Positions 1 through 7,860 of a stretch of DNA of 64,000 bases are shown here, piece by piece. Origin of the DNA: Verrucomicrobiota bacterium (GTDB lineage Bacteria > Verrucomicrobiota > Verrucomicrobiia > Limisphaerales > SIBE01); assembly GCA_016871515.1 (NCBI GenBank), contig VHDE01000003.1, positions 55,290 to 119,289 of the forward strand, read 5' to 3'. The notes under the pieces are model-generated. The model saw only the letters and a program-made list of their open reading frames with translations. It was not told the origin of the DNA and made no database searches. How positions within the stretch are numbered: position 1 is the stretch's first letter; the number at the start of each line of letters is the position of its first letter. Made by a program: the position numbers and the translations under genes.

Positions 1-2
1 AC

Positions 3-422
3 CTCGAGCAGCTCATCAATTTCGCTTTGCAGTTCCAGACGACCGAGGAGTTTTTAACGCAGCTGGCGCTTTTCTCGAATCTCGAAGCGGAAGACGAAAA
101 GCCAGCTCGCCAGGACTCCGAGCAGATTCGGCTCTCGACCGTTCACCAGGCCAAGGGCCTCGAATTCAAAGTCGTCTTTGTGATTATGCTTTCTGATGGT
201 CTCTTTCCATCGACGCGTTCATTGGAACGGCCCGAAAGCGAAGAGGAAGAAAGGCGTTTGTTTTATGTCGCCATCACGCGCGCCAAGGATGAGTTGTATC
301 TGAGTTATCCATTGATTCGCACTTCGAGTGGATACGGCGGAGACAAAATGCAAGTACCCTCCCGCTTCTTACATGACCTGCCCGCAGAGTTACTGGACGA
401 ATGGAATTTGCGGTCCTACTAA
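3..422 (+). CDS. UvrD/PcrA-type DNA helicase, C-terminal fragment
   Basis: The reading frame is open from the first bases of the window, so only the last ~139 residues of a superfamily 1 helicase are present. Two helicase motifs are readable: VHQAKGLEFKVVFV (motif V region, contacts DNA and couples to ATPase) and EEERRLFYVAITRAK (motif VI, with the arginine finger). Proteins of this family unwind DNA with 3'-5' polarity in repair and replication restart. The fragment ends soon after motif VI, without the long tail of PcrA that binds RNA polymerase, although a short tail is common in this group. I cannot tell UvrD, PcrA and Rep apart from this piece, so no symbol is given. Confidence 0.85.
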   Translation, partial: LEQLINFALQFQTTEEFLTQLALFSNLEAEDEKPARQDSEQIRLSTVHQAKGLEFKVVFVIMLSDGLFPSTRSLERPESEEEERRLFYVAITRAKDELYLSYPLIRTSSGYGGDKMQVPSRFLHDLPAELLDEWNLRSY

Positions 423-480
423 AGCATAATGCCGTTCGGTAATTCAGAAGGCATTTGTCCCGGAGGGAGATGGCGAAAAT

Positions 481-630
481 AGCCCGGCGTTTCAACGCCG
501 GGGCTGGGCGGATGAACACGGGAGTCCCGAAGGGACGGCGGAATCGCATGGCAAGCGCGAACGGCTCAACCGTCGCTTCGGGACTTACGTCTCGGGCGAT
601 TTGGTTCCCGGCGTTGAAACGCCGCGCGCT
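481..630. repeat. nested palindromic intergenic repeat
   Basis: The 423-731 gap holds no convincing gene. It contains a nested inverted repeat. The outer arms are AGCCCGGCGTTTCAACGCC (from 481) and its complement around 607-630; each outer arm is itself a hairpin (GGCGTTTCAACGCC). The inner arms are AGTCCCGAAGGGACG (523) and CGTCGCTTCGGGACT (581). The ORFs that cross it on either strand are translations of the repeat and are not believed. It resembles the REP-like elements scattered between genes in verrucomicrobial genomes; mobility is not demonstrated. Confidence 0.65.
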
Positions 631-731
631 TGGTTTTTTGGCGCGTCGGTTCTCCGGCAAGAGATGGGCAACCGGCGAAGTGATGGTGCCGGATGAAGCG
701 TTGGGGCCATTAGCCGCTGAAGGCATACGGT

Positions 732-1897
732 TTACTGTCGAGGGTCGAAGAAGATTCCGGAAATGACAGTTCCATTAGCCTCGTCCGTATTATCTTTGAT
801 TCGAAACTTGATGTGGCCTTTGACCGTGTACTTCAAATAGACGCCGTTGTGAAATTCGGAAATGCTTTGCGAATCGAGCACTTCTTCCGATTCGCCGTCC
901 AGTGCTTCGACAGTCATCGACAGCTTCGCGCTTTTGAAATCCGCAAAATATAGCGCGACCTTTTTCGGCTGCGGATCGTTGATGGTGACATCGGCCATAA
1001 TTCCTGAATGGCATTGTGCGTAGGGAGTGTGAACGCTGGCGGCCGCTCGGGCCATCCTGCGCTCGTCCGAATCCGGCTTTTGTAGCGCGTTGTCTCCCGG
1101 CGATCCCGTGAAGAATGCCGAAGTCGCCGTTACGGGCGCTGTGCCTTTATCCCAAGTGTTGTATTGAAATTCTAGAATATCGCGTTGCCCGCTGCATCGA
1201 CCATGATATCAGCCGCCGCGCCCCCAGGAATGGAAAGTTTCCCCGTGCCATTGAAGCCCGTGTCGAGCATCCCGTCCGCAGTCAGTTTCGCAATCAGCCC
1301 AATTGGCTGGGCGCCGCGGCCACGATCACCGCGAGTAATACCGGCAACCCGGATCGCTTTCCGTTTCGGATCGTAGGCCAGCGCTGTCGCCAAATCAGCC
1401 GCGCTGTTGAAGTCAAATGAGACTCGACCACCGGGCGAGTTCTTTTGCGGAGCCGGGCCAGCCAAGAGGATTCGGCCATCTTCTCGCACCGCCATGCCCT
1501 TAATGGTAAACCCGTTTCCGGGCGAATCCACATCCGTCCAGGAAATCAGGCAGTAACCTTTTCCCTCAGGGCCGAATTTTTGGTCGAGAGTCAGGTCCGT
1601 ATTGTATTTCAAAACATAAGACCGCGGCGGACTGTTGAAAATGATCCCGGGAACGATGATTTTTTCGTTTTTCGGATCGCGCGCATCGATGACTGCGTCC
1701 CACGATTCTTCCCAGGCTGCGGTGGAGGCCGGGTAAAGAAAGCTAAAATCGAAATTCGTTAGTCGAGCGCCGTTCTTTGGATAAGATGCCGCGCCGACGG
1801 CAAGCGCGCTAAGGCCAAGCAGAATTGTTCTCAAGGAACACCGCCGCAATCGTTTCGATATAATGCTTTTGGCAATGATCGAGGCGCGTTTCCTCAT
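732..1897 (-). pseudogene. secreted delta-60-repeat propeller protein, frameshifted
   Basis: Two minus-strand reading frames abut and together make one protein. The upstream part (1897 to 1172, ~241 codons) has a basic N-terminus with a hydrophobic segment (signal peptide) and propeller-like repeats such as LTADGMLDTGFNGTGK, resembling delta-60 repeats. It stops at TAG 1172-1174. In the adjacent frame the open sequence reads through the same place as LEFQYNTWDKG and continues to 732. It ends in a module common in secreted verrucomicrobial proteins (ALYFADFK, LDSQSISEFHNGVYL, ISGIFFDP). The homology-like text therefore crosses the stop with a one-base shift near 1172-1178. It is a frameshifted gene or a sequencing indel. 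Function beyond an extracytoplasmic binding or structural role is not known. Confidence 0.6.
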
Positions 1898-2089
1898 AGG
1901 CTTTCCTTGCTTTCGTGCGTTGCACTGAGCGCAGTCGTACAGGGGAGGTGGTTAATGCCGATGTCGGGTGAAGGCACTAGGACCAGCATAGGTGACGGCC
2001 ATAGCGCGGTGCTGGTGCGGGTCCGTCAACGATGCGTCTCAAAGGCGGGGGCGAATGCGATTAAAACCGAAGTTCACGAGCGTAGGGTT

Positions 2090-2182
2090 GATGCCGCAGA
2101 AACGTACGCAGAGGCGAAACGTTCCGAAGAATCTCGAGCCCCTTCGCATATTTCACGTTCTGCAGCGTAAACGCTGCGCTCC
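2090..2182. repeat. GCAGCGTAAACGCTGC palindromic repeat, copy 1
   Basis: The 1898-2329 gap has no believable gene. It contains GCAGAAACGTACGCAG (about 2095) followed by the hairpin GCAGCGTAAACGCTGC (about 2162). The same two elements, slightly changed, recur at 38096-38205, so this is a dispersed intergenic repeat. ORFs crossing it are ignored. Confidence 0.5.
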
Positions 2183-2329
2183 CTGGCTAACCGAGTGGGT
2201 CGCGTGGGGCGTGGCGTTCTCCGGAAACAACCTAAGCTAACCTTGGCATGCCGAACGAATATGCCTTGCAACCAACGCGGGCATTCGCGCGGATTGCCAC
2301 ATCCCTGCTGATGCTGTAAGTAGCTGGCC

Positions 2330-3664
2330 ATGATCAGTTGTTTCACGAAGGCGTCGTCGCGGCTCAACCGCCTCGTTTTGGAACAACTGCGAGCGTGTTC
2401 GAAGGGCTGGCTGCCAAGACGCATCGTCATCAAGCCGAATTGGGTGTTGCACGAGACTGATCCCGCGTTTCCAATCAAGGCGCTGGTCACGGACACGCGG
2501 CTGATTGAAGCCACGGTCGAGGCTTGCCTGGAACTCTTTCCATCGGCGGAATCCATTTTAGTGGGCGATTGCCCATTGCAATACGCTGACTGGCCTTTGA
2601 TGTGCCGGCAGGCCGGGCTTGAGCCAGTGATGGAACGGTTCTCTCGAACGGGCGAGGGCAAGGTCGCCTTTCGCGATCTGCGCAAGGAAGTCTTCCGTCA
2701 AAATCAAGGGACCTTCCTTTCCGAAAGTCGCGACCCTCATGGCGATCCGAAAGGCTATCGTGAAGTCGAACTCGGAAACCGCAGCCACCTCGAGCCAATC
2801 TCGCACCAATCAAAGCGCTTTGCCGTGAATGATTACAGCGCTGCCGTAACCAGCAGCAATCATCGTCCCGGCTCGCACAAGTATTTCGTCAGCCAGAGTG
2901 TGTTGCACGCGGACTTGTTCATTAATTTGCCGAAATGGAAATCGCACCAAAAGAGCGGCATCACTTGCGCCTTGAAAAATCTTGTCGGCATCAATGGGGA
3001 CAAGGCGTACTTGCCACATTTTCGAAAGGGCGCTCCCAAGTGGGGCGGAGACGAATATCGAGATGAGAATCGCTGGCTTTATTTCGCGCAAACGCAGCTT
3101 CGGGAACGTTTTCAAAAACGGAGTCAACTCGCCTATAAGGTTCTGAAGCCTGGTTGGGAACTGATCAAGCGTGTCCGCGGCATTGAAACCCGGATCGAGA
3201 ACCGAGAAGCTGCGCCGAAGAGCTTTTATATCGCGGGCGGCGCTTGGCATGGCAATGAGACCATTTGGCGGATGATTTATGACTTGAATCTGATCATTCA
3301 ATGCGCCGACGCTGACGGCAACTTGCAGTCGACGCCGCAGCGACATTATTTCTGTATCGTTGATGGCATGATCAGCGGCGAAGGGAACGGACCATTGCAG
3401 CCGCTTGCGAGAGAAACGGATTGGCTGGTCTGCGGCTCCGACCCGTTCGAAATTGATGCGGCGCTCAGCTGGTTCATGGGTTTCAATCCGGAGAAATTGC
3501 CAGTGATTGCGCGCCGGGACCAGTTCGGCGGCCTTGGGTGGGGTGATTTCGAATTCGACCAGCTTCAAACAAGACTGGACGATCAAGTAATCAAACCAGT
3601 CGAGTCGCCGATCAATTTTCAATTTAGGCCGCCGCCCGGCTGGAGGAATTACGTTGAACGTTGA
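2330..3664 (+). CDS. DUF362 domain protein
   Basis: A 444-residue protein with the DUF362 signature: RRIVIKPNWV near residue 30, then HETDPAFPIKALVTD, and a later segment LPKWKSHQKSGITCALKN with the conserved Lys/His region. DUF362 proteins are often found with iron-sulfur ferredoxins or in cell-envelope polysaccharide loci; their reaction is not established. No ferredoxin CxxC cluster and no signal peptide are visible here, so a cytoplasmic location is likely. The last 11 bases overlap the start of the CapK-like ligase, which implies coupled translation and a shared job. The chosen ATG has no strong ribosome-binding site, so the start is less certain than the frame. Confidence 0.75.
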   Translation: MISCFTKASSRLNRLVLEQLRACSKGWLPRRIVIKPNWVLHETDPAFPIKALVTDTRLIEATVEACLELFPSAESILVGDCPLQYADWPLMCRQAGLEPVMERFSRTGEGKVAFRDLRKEVFRQNQGTFLSESRDPHGDPKGYREVELGNRSHLEPISHQSKRFAVNDYSAAVTSSNHRPGSHKYFVSQSVLHADLFINLPKWKSHQKSGITCALKNLVGINGDKAYLPHFRKGAPKWGGDEYRDENRWLYFAQTQLRERFQKRSQLAYKVLKPGWELIKRVRGIETRIENREAAPKSFYIAGGAWHGNETIWRMIYDLNLIIQCADADGNLQSTPQRHYFCIVDGMISGEGNGPLQPLARETDWLVCGSDPFEIDAALSWFMGFNPEKLPVIARRDQFGGLGWGDFEFDQLQTRLDDQVIKPVESPINFQFRPPPGWRNYVER

Positions 3665-5084
3665 TTGGCTTTCTCGATTGCCCGGACCTCTGCGAGCGTC
3701 GCTTTACTTCGCGCTCCAGCGAGGCATCGGTTCGCAGATTCATTTCAGATGGGAAGCGCTTAAGGAGTGGCGCCGTCTTTCCGCCGCCGATCTAAGTGAG
3801 GCGATTGAAAGACGCCTGAAACGATTACTGGACCGCGCGATCAATCAATCTCCGTACTATCAGCAGCTTCGCCTTGTAAGGCAGCCGGGCGAGAGTATTC
3901 AACAGTTCTTACAGCGTTTTCCAGTTTTAACCCGGGAACAGATTCGCGCGCGGTTCTGTGAATTGGTTGTTGATCCATTGCGCAAGCAGATCACTTCTCC
4001 CGAGAGTGTCTCGAAGAAACGGTACGATTGGCTCGTCGTCAAGACCGGTGGGACGACTGGTGTTCCGACCGCTGTCGTGCACGACGCGGAATTTCGTGAT
4101 TGGGGCCGCGCCATGCGTCTGCTTTCGCAAGAGCTCTGCGGCTTTCCGCTCGGCACACGATACTTCCGCTTGTGGGGTTCTGAGCAGGATCTCTTGCAAC
4201 AGAAGGAAAAGCTGGATCGCCGCGTCCTGAAAAATCTTTTGGGCGAAGTGACAATGAACGCGTTTCGCGCGAAAGAGGCCGAGTTGATTCAACACCTGAA
4301 GGTCATCCGCAGCCATCCGGAGATTCAGTATATGATGGCTTACGTCGACGCTTCCGTCAGCTTGGCTGAGTTCATCGAAGACCGCCAAGTGCCCGCGCCA
4401 AAGCTGAGGACGATTATGGCGTGCGCTGGCACGGTCACTCTGGAATGGCGTAAGATTTTGGAGCGCACGTTTCAAGCCGAGGTGTTCGATAAATATGGTT
4501 CGCGCGAATGTGCGGACATTGCCTGCGAATGCTCGGCTCATGCCGGCCTCCACGTTTATTCGCCGAACGTCTTTGTGGAAGTTGTGGATGAATCAGGTCG
4601 GCGTTGCCCGCCGGGCGAAACGGGACGGCTCCTGATTACTTTGCTGAATAACCTCAGTTTTCCGATGATTCGGTACGAGATCGGTGACCTGGGAGTTTGG
4701 GCTGAGCCTGCGCCATGTCCCTGCGGACTTCCCTTCCCGCGCTTGCAAAGCCTGCAAGGCCGCGCCGACGATATGCTCACAACCGAAGATGGGACGTTGC
4801 TCTCGTCAGTATTTGTGCGGCATTTTGTGGGAGTAAGCTTGAACCGGCAGCTCATTCGCGAATGGCAATTGGAACAAACGGGACGCCAGGCATTTGTTTT
4901 CCGGTACATTCCCCTGGCGAAGGATGGCTTGGAGAGTAACTTGCGCCAGTTAGAAACAACGTTCCGAACAGCTCTGGGCAAGTCAGCCGCGATTCAAATG
5001 CAGGAAGTCGTCGAGGTCCCACCTTCGCCCACTGGAAAAACGCGCTGGATTGTCAACCGGTGGAAGCGAGGCCAGAGCTGCTGA
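3654..5084 (+). CDS. CapK/phenylacetate-CoA ligase-like adenylate-forming enzyme
   Basis: A 476-residue member of the adenylate-forming superfamily. The ATP-binding P-loop reads KTGGTTGVPT (~residue 124). The motif YGSREC (~residue 282) and the segment IRYEIGDLG (~residue 340) correspond to the A4-A8 region of phenylacetate-CoA ligase and CapK. CapK-like members occur in polysaccharide loci and are thought to activate carboxylic acids for transfer; the substrate here is unknown. Translation starts at TTG 3654, preceded by GGAGG at 3642-3646, and overlaps the DUF362 gene by 11 bp. A CPCG motif near residue 357 may bind a metal. No glycosyltransferases flank the pair, so a polysaccharide role is only inferred. 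Confidence 0.75.
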   Translation: MNVDWLSRLPGPLRASLYFALQRGIGSQIHFRWEALKEWRRLSAADLSEAIERRLKRLLDRAINQSPYYQQLRLVRQPGESIQQFLQRFPVLTREQIRARFCELVVDPLRKQITSPESVSKKRYDWLVVKTGGTTGVPTAVVHDAEFRDWGRAMRLLSQELCGFPLGTRYFRLWGSEQDLLQQKEKLDRRVLKNLLGEVTMNAFRAKEAELIQHLKVIRSHPEIQYMMAYVDASVSLAEFIEDRQVPAPKLRTIMACAGTVTLEWRKILERTFQAEVFDKYGSRECADIACECSAHAGLHVYSPNVFVEVVDESGRRCPPGETGRLLITLLNNLSFPMIRYEIGDLGVWAEPAPCPCGLPFPRLQSLQGRADDMLTTEDGTLLSSVFVRHFVGVSLNRQLIREWQLEQTGRQAFVFRYIPLAKDGLESNLRQLETTFRTALGKSAAIQMQEVVEVPPSPTGKTRWIVNRWKRGQSC

Positions 5085-5171
5085 CCTAGACCTAGGAATT
5101 CAGAAATTGCCAGCAGCCGGCGTGAGAAGGCCCTGGAATCTCCGTTTATCACGGCAAATAAATGAGCCTCC

Positions 5172-5441
5172 TCAAATCTCAACGAGCTGCACAGAGCCGG
5201 CGGGCTTGACCAAATATGAATTAGCGCCGAGATCGTTCGCTGTTTCAAAATCGACCGGCACATTCGAGGCCGAAAGGATGATAAAAGGGATGCGTTTAAG
5301 CTTCGGTTGAGTTTTCACCCAGGCCAGCAGTTCGTAGCCGTTCATCTGCGGCATTTTGAGATCGGAAAGGATCAGGGTTGGCAACGGACAAACGCGGCGA
5401 TCAGCGAAGGAGCCTTGCCCGAGAAGGTAAGCGCGGGCGCG
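5172..5441 (-). pseudogene. response-regulator receiver domain remnant
   Basis: On the minus strand the translation reads GQGSFADRR, then PTLILSDLKMPQMNGYELL, PFIILSAS and NSYLVKP. These are the phosphoacceptor Asp region, the switch Ser/Thr and the conserved Lys of a CheY-like receiver of the stand-alone Rcp1-like type. The frame is closed by a TAG at 5442-5444, so the first ~45 residues with the acidic pair are missing. The end is also short compared with this subfamily. No good ATG exists; the only candidate start is TTG at 5384. It cannot fold as a receiver and is called a relic. The rest of the 5085-5503 gap shows nothing else. Confidence 0.6.
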
Positions 5442-5503
5442 CTAAAACTCAATTCTTGGGACAGGCCCTAGTATAGGCCGCTCCTTTTGGCTATCCTCGA
5501 CCC

Positions 5504-6658
5504 ATGCACAAATTGCGTTTGGTACGGCTGGCGCTGGCAATCACATTGGCCGCTGGTTCGTTTCATCTTAGCGCCCGCGCTGCCGAATCGCATCTCAATC
5601 GCGGCGAGGCTGCAATGGCTTTGCATACTTTATCGAACGAACGTCTCGCGCAACTCCGGACAGAGCGCGCCGCCGAGATGCAAACCAATCAGCTTACGCT
5701 CGCGGGGAAAACGCTGCGTTGGGAGGAACGGGTGTTTGGCGAAGCGCCGCCAGGCGGCCACAGCTTGTGGATTTCCATGCATGGCGGCGGCAATGCGCGT
5801 CCGGCCGTCAATGATCGGCAGTGGCAAAACCAAATCTCGCTCTACAAACCTGACGAAGGCATTTACGTGGCGCCGCGCGCGCCGACGGACACCTGGAACC
5901 TTTGGCATGAAGCCCACATCGACCCGATGTTCGACCGCCTCATCGAAAATTATGTCGCGTTGCGGCGCGTGAATCCGGATCGCGTTTATCTCATGGGCTA
6001 TTCGGCTGGCGGCGACGGCGTCTGGCAACTGGCTCCGCGCATGGCGGACCGGTGGGCCGCGGCCGCAATGATGGCCGGACATCCGAACGAAGCTTCCTTG
6101 CTTGGGCTTCGCAATCTTCCGTTCGCACTATTCGTTGGCGGAAATGACTCGGCCTATCGCCGCAACGAAGTCGTCGCCGAACGCGCTAAAGAATTGGATC
6201 GTCTACAGGAGGCAGACCCTGGCGGTTACGAACACTTCGCCCGTGTCTATGAAGGATTGCCGCATTGGATGAACCGCAAAGATGCCGAAGCTCTTCCTTG
6301 GATGATGCGCCACACCCGCAATCCGTGGCCGAAAAAAGTTGTCTGGTTCCAGGATGACGTAACCCACACGCGCTTTTACTGGCTGGCCGTGCCAGTTGAG
6401 GAAGCAAAGGCTGGACGGAAAATCGTCGGGGAGATCACCGGCCAAACGGTCAAGCTGTCCGGCGAGGTCCCTCAACGCATCATCCTGCGATTGCACGACG
6501 CCCTCGTGGACCTGGATAAACCGGTCGTCGTATTCGTCGAGGGGCGCGAGGCATTCAGTGGCCGCGTTCAACGGCGCGCTGAGGTGATTCGTGAGTCGCT
6601 CTGGCAACGGGCAGACCCGAAGTCCGCCGCTACAGCGAAGCTGATTCTAGAATGGTGA
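5504..6658 (+). CDS. secreted alpha/beta-hydrolase (esterase/depolymerase-like)
   Basis: A 384-residue protein with an N-terminal signal peptide (hydrophobic stretch ending near LSARAAES), so it acts outside the cytoplasm. The catalytic nucleophile is in GYSAGG (~residue 167), an oxyanion-hole HGGG lies in SMHGGGNA (~residue 94), an acid may be the Asp of VGGNDS (~residue 213), and a His lies in GLPHWM (~residue 252). The layout matches the polyhydroxybutyrate depolymerase/acetyl-xylan esterase type. The last ~100 residues form a beta-rich appended segment (GEITGQTVKLSGEVPQ) that may bind substrate. The actual ester substrate cannot be read from sequence. It stands alone, with a 72-base gap to the next gene. 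Confidence 0.8.
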   Translation: MHKLRLVRLALAITLAAGSFHLSARAAESHLNRGEAAMALHTLSNERLAQLRTERAAEMQTNQLTLAGKTLRWEERVFGEAPPGGHSLWISMHGGGNARPAVNDRQWQNQISLYKPDEGIYVAPRAPTDTWNLWHEAHIDPMFDRLIENYVALRRVNPDRVYLMGYSAGGDGVWQLAPRMADRWAAAAMMAGHPNEASLLGLRNLPFALFVGGNDSAYRRNEVVAERAKELDRLQEADPGGYEHFARVYEGLPHWMNRKDAEALPWMMRHTRNPWPKKVVWFQDDVTHTRFYWLAVPVEEAKAGRKIVGEITGQTVKLSGEVPQRIILRLHDALVDLDKPVVVFVEGREAFSGRVQRRAEVIRESLWQRADPKSAATAKLILEW

Positions 6659-6730
6659 ACTGTCTGAAGCCCTGGGAAGGGTCACTCTTGAACGGCTTGA
6701 ACGCGATTTGAAACCGACTAAGATTCAACC

Positions 6731-6970
6731 ATGATCACAGCGAAGCAAGTCAGGGATCTGATTACGGCAGATCCATTCCGACCATTTCGCATTCATTTGA
6801 GTGACGGCAGCCATTACGACGTAACTCATCGTGACATGGCCATTGTAGAAAAGAATACGATCGATGTTGGCATAAACGTTGATTCGGACGGGATTGCAGG
6901 AGGGCTAGTCCGGTGTGCGATTCTTCATATCGTAAGGCTGGCGGATATTGAAGCTGGCGTTCAACGCTGA
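6731..6970 (+). CDS. small conserved hypothetical protein
   Basis: A 79-residue protein beginning MITAKQVRDLI, followed by PFRPFRIHLSDGSHYDVTHRD. Short proteins with a PFRPF-x-hLxDG-x-x-h-x-h-x-H core are found in many Verrucomicrobia and Planctomycetes, often several per genome; no function is known. There is no signal peptide or membrane segment. The fold predicted by eye is a small all-beta barrel after one helix. It stands alone on its strand with no obvious partner gene. The 93 bases after it are without features. Confidence 0.6.
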   Translation: MITAKQVRDLITADPFRPFRIHLSDGSHYDVTHRDMAIVEKNTIDVGINVDSDGIAGGLVRCAILHIVRLADIEAGVQR

Positions 6971-7063
6971 CCAACAATCTGAGCACGCGATGCAGCAGCC
7001 AACCCTCAGAGAAGGGCCTCGTCAGTTTTTCACTCGCTCGTGGCAGTTGCGGCGAAGTCTTTC

Positions 7064-7795
7064 CTATCGGCGCAGAAACGGGCTGATCTGTGACTCAGCG
7101 GACTTGGATTGGATGGATGTGCTACTAACCTCGTTCACCATCGCCCGAACCGCGTCGATGATGAGCGCCGGGTCGCTGAGAACAACCTCGTGCCCGCTGT
7201 TTCTTGTGACAATGTGCTTCGCTTGCGGGTACGCTCGAAGCCAATTGCGATGAGTTTCCAGCCAGTACGGCAGCACCCTCTGGGTGAGCATGTCTTGCGG
7301 TTTAGTGGCCGTAATGAGAGTTAGCGGTATCACGGGGAGCTGCGAACGGCGCGCTTGTCCGACAGAGAGCCGTTGCGACGCCCATTCGTCCTGAGCCAGC
7401 CGATGGGTTTCAGAGATGTGCGCCATCTCGGGAAACTTTTGCGCAAACCATTCCATGAATTCTTCGACGGATGGATCCACAAAAGCGATGCCAACGACTT
7501 CTTCCGGGAACATGCCCGCAAAGACGCGCGCATAAATGCCGCCCATCGAGTAACCGACGAGCACGAATGGTGGCGTGATGCCGGCGTGTCGCAAGGCTGC
7601 GCTCAGTTCGAGCGCGAGTTGACGCGCATCGCGCGGTTTCGGGCCAGGTGCTGAACCCCAATGACCGCCATGATCAAAGCTGACCGTCTTCGCAAATTGG
7701 GACACCTGCGGTTGCACGGGGTTCCACACTTCGAGATAAGCGAAACCAACGGTATCGAAAATCACCGTGGGCGACGCGCGCCCTTGAATGGACAT
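7064..7795 (-). CDS. alpha/beta-hydrolase, N-terminus uncertain
   Basis: A 243-residue alpha/beta-hydrolase of the Ser-His-Asp type. The nucleophile elbow is GYSMGG (~residue 81), the catalytic His is in RNSGHEV (~residue 202), and the block PFVLVGYSMGGIYARVF is typical of the family. Homology-like sequence (GEPAGENKLRMSIQGR) continues at least 13 codons upstream of the ATG used here. No ATG or GTG is seen in that stretch before the frame runs into the 3' end of the upstream carboxypeptidase gene. The start is therefore either an unusual codon overlapping that gene, or the N-terminus with any signal peptide has been lost. Natural substrate unknown. Confidence 0.65.
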   Translation of the reverse strand: MSIQGRASPTVIFDTVGFAYLEVWNPVQPQVSQFAKTVSFDHGGHWGSAPGPKPRDARQLALELSAALRHAGITPPFVLVGYSMGGIYARVFAGMFPEEVVGIAFVDPSVEEFMEWFAQKFPEMAHISETHRLAQDEWASQRLSVGQARRSQLPVIPLTLITATKPQDMLTQRVLPYWLETHRNWLRAYPQAKHIVTRNSGHEVVLSDPALIIDAVRAMVNEVSSTSIQSKSAESQISPFLRR

Positions 7796-7860
7796 TCGAA
7801 GTTTATTCTCACCAGCAGGTTCGCCCTGCCTTGAAACTGGCTTATTTACGGATCCGGATC

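Noticed and set aside
274..766. ORFs on both strands across the first palindrome
   Set aside because: They overlap the helicase end and the hairpin repeat; no protein-like pattern.
2810..3622. 270-codon minus-strand ORF opposite the DUF362 gene
   Set aside because: It is a shadow of a well-supported gene; no family, signal or ribosome-binding site.
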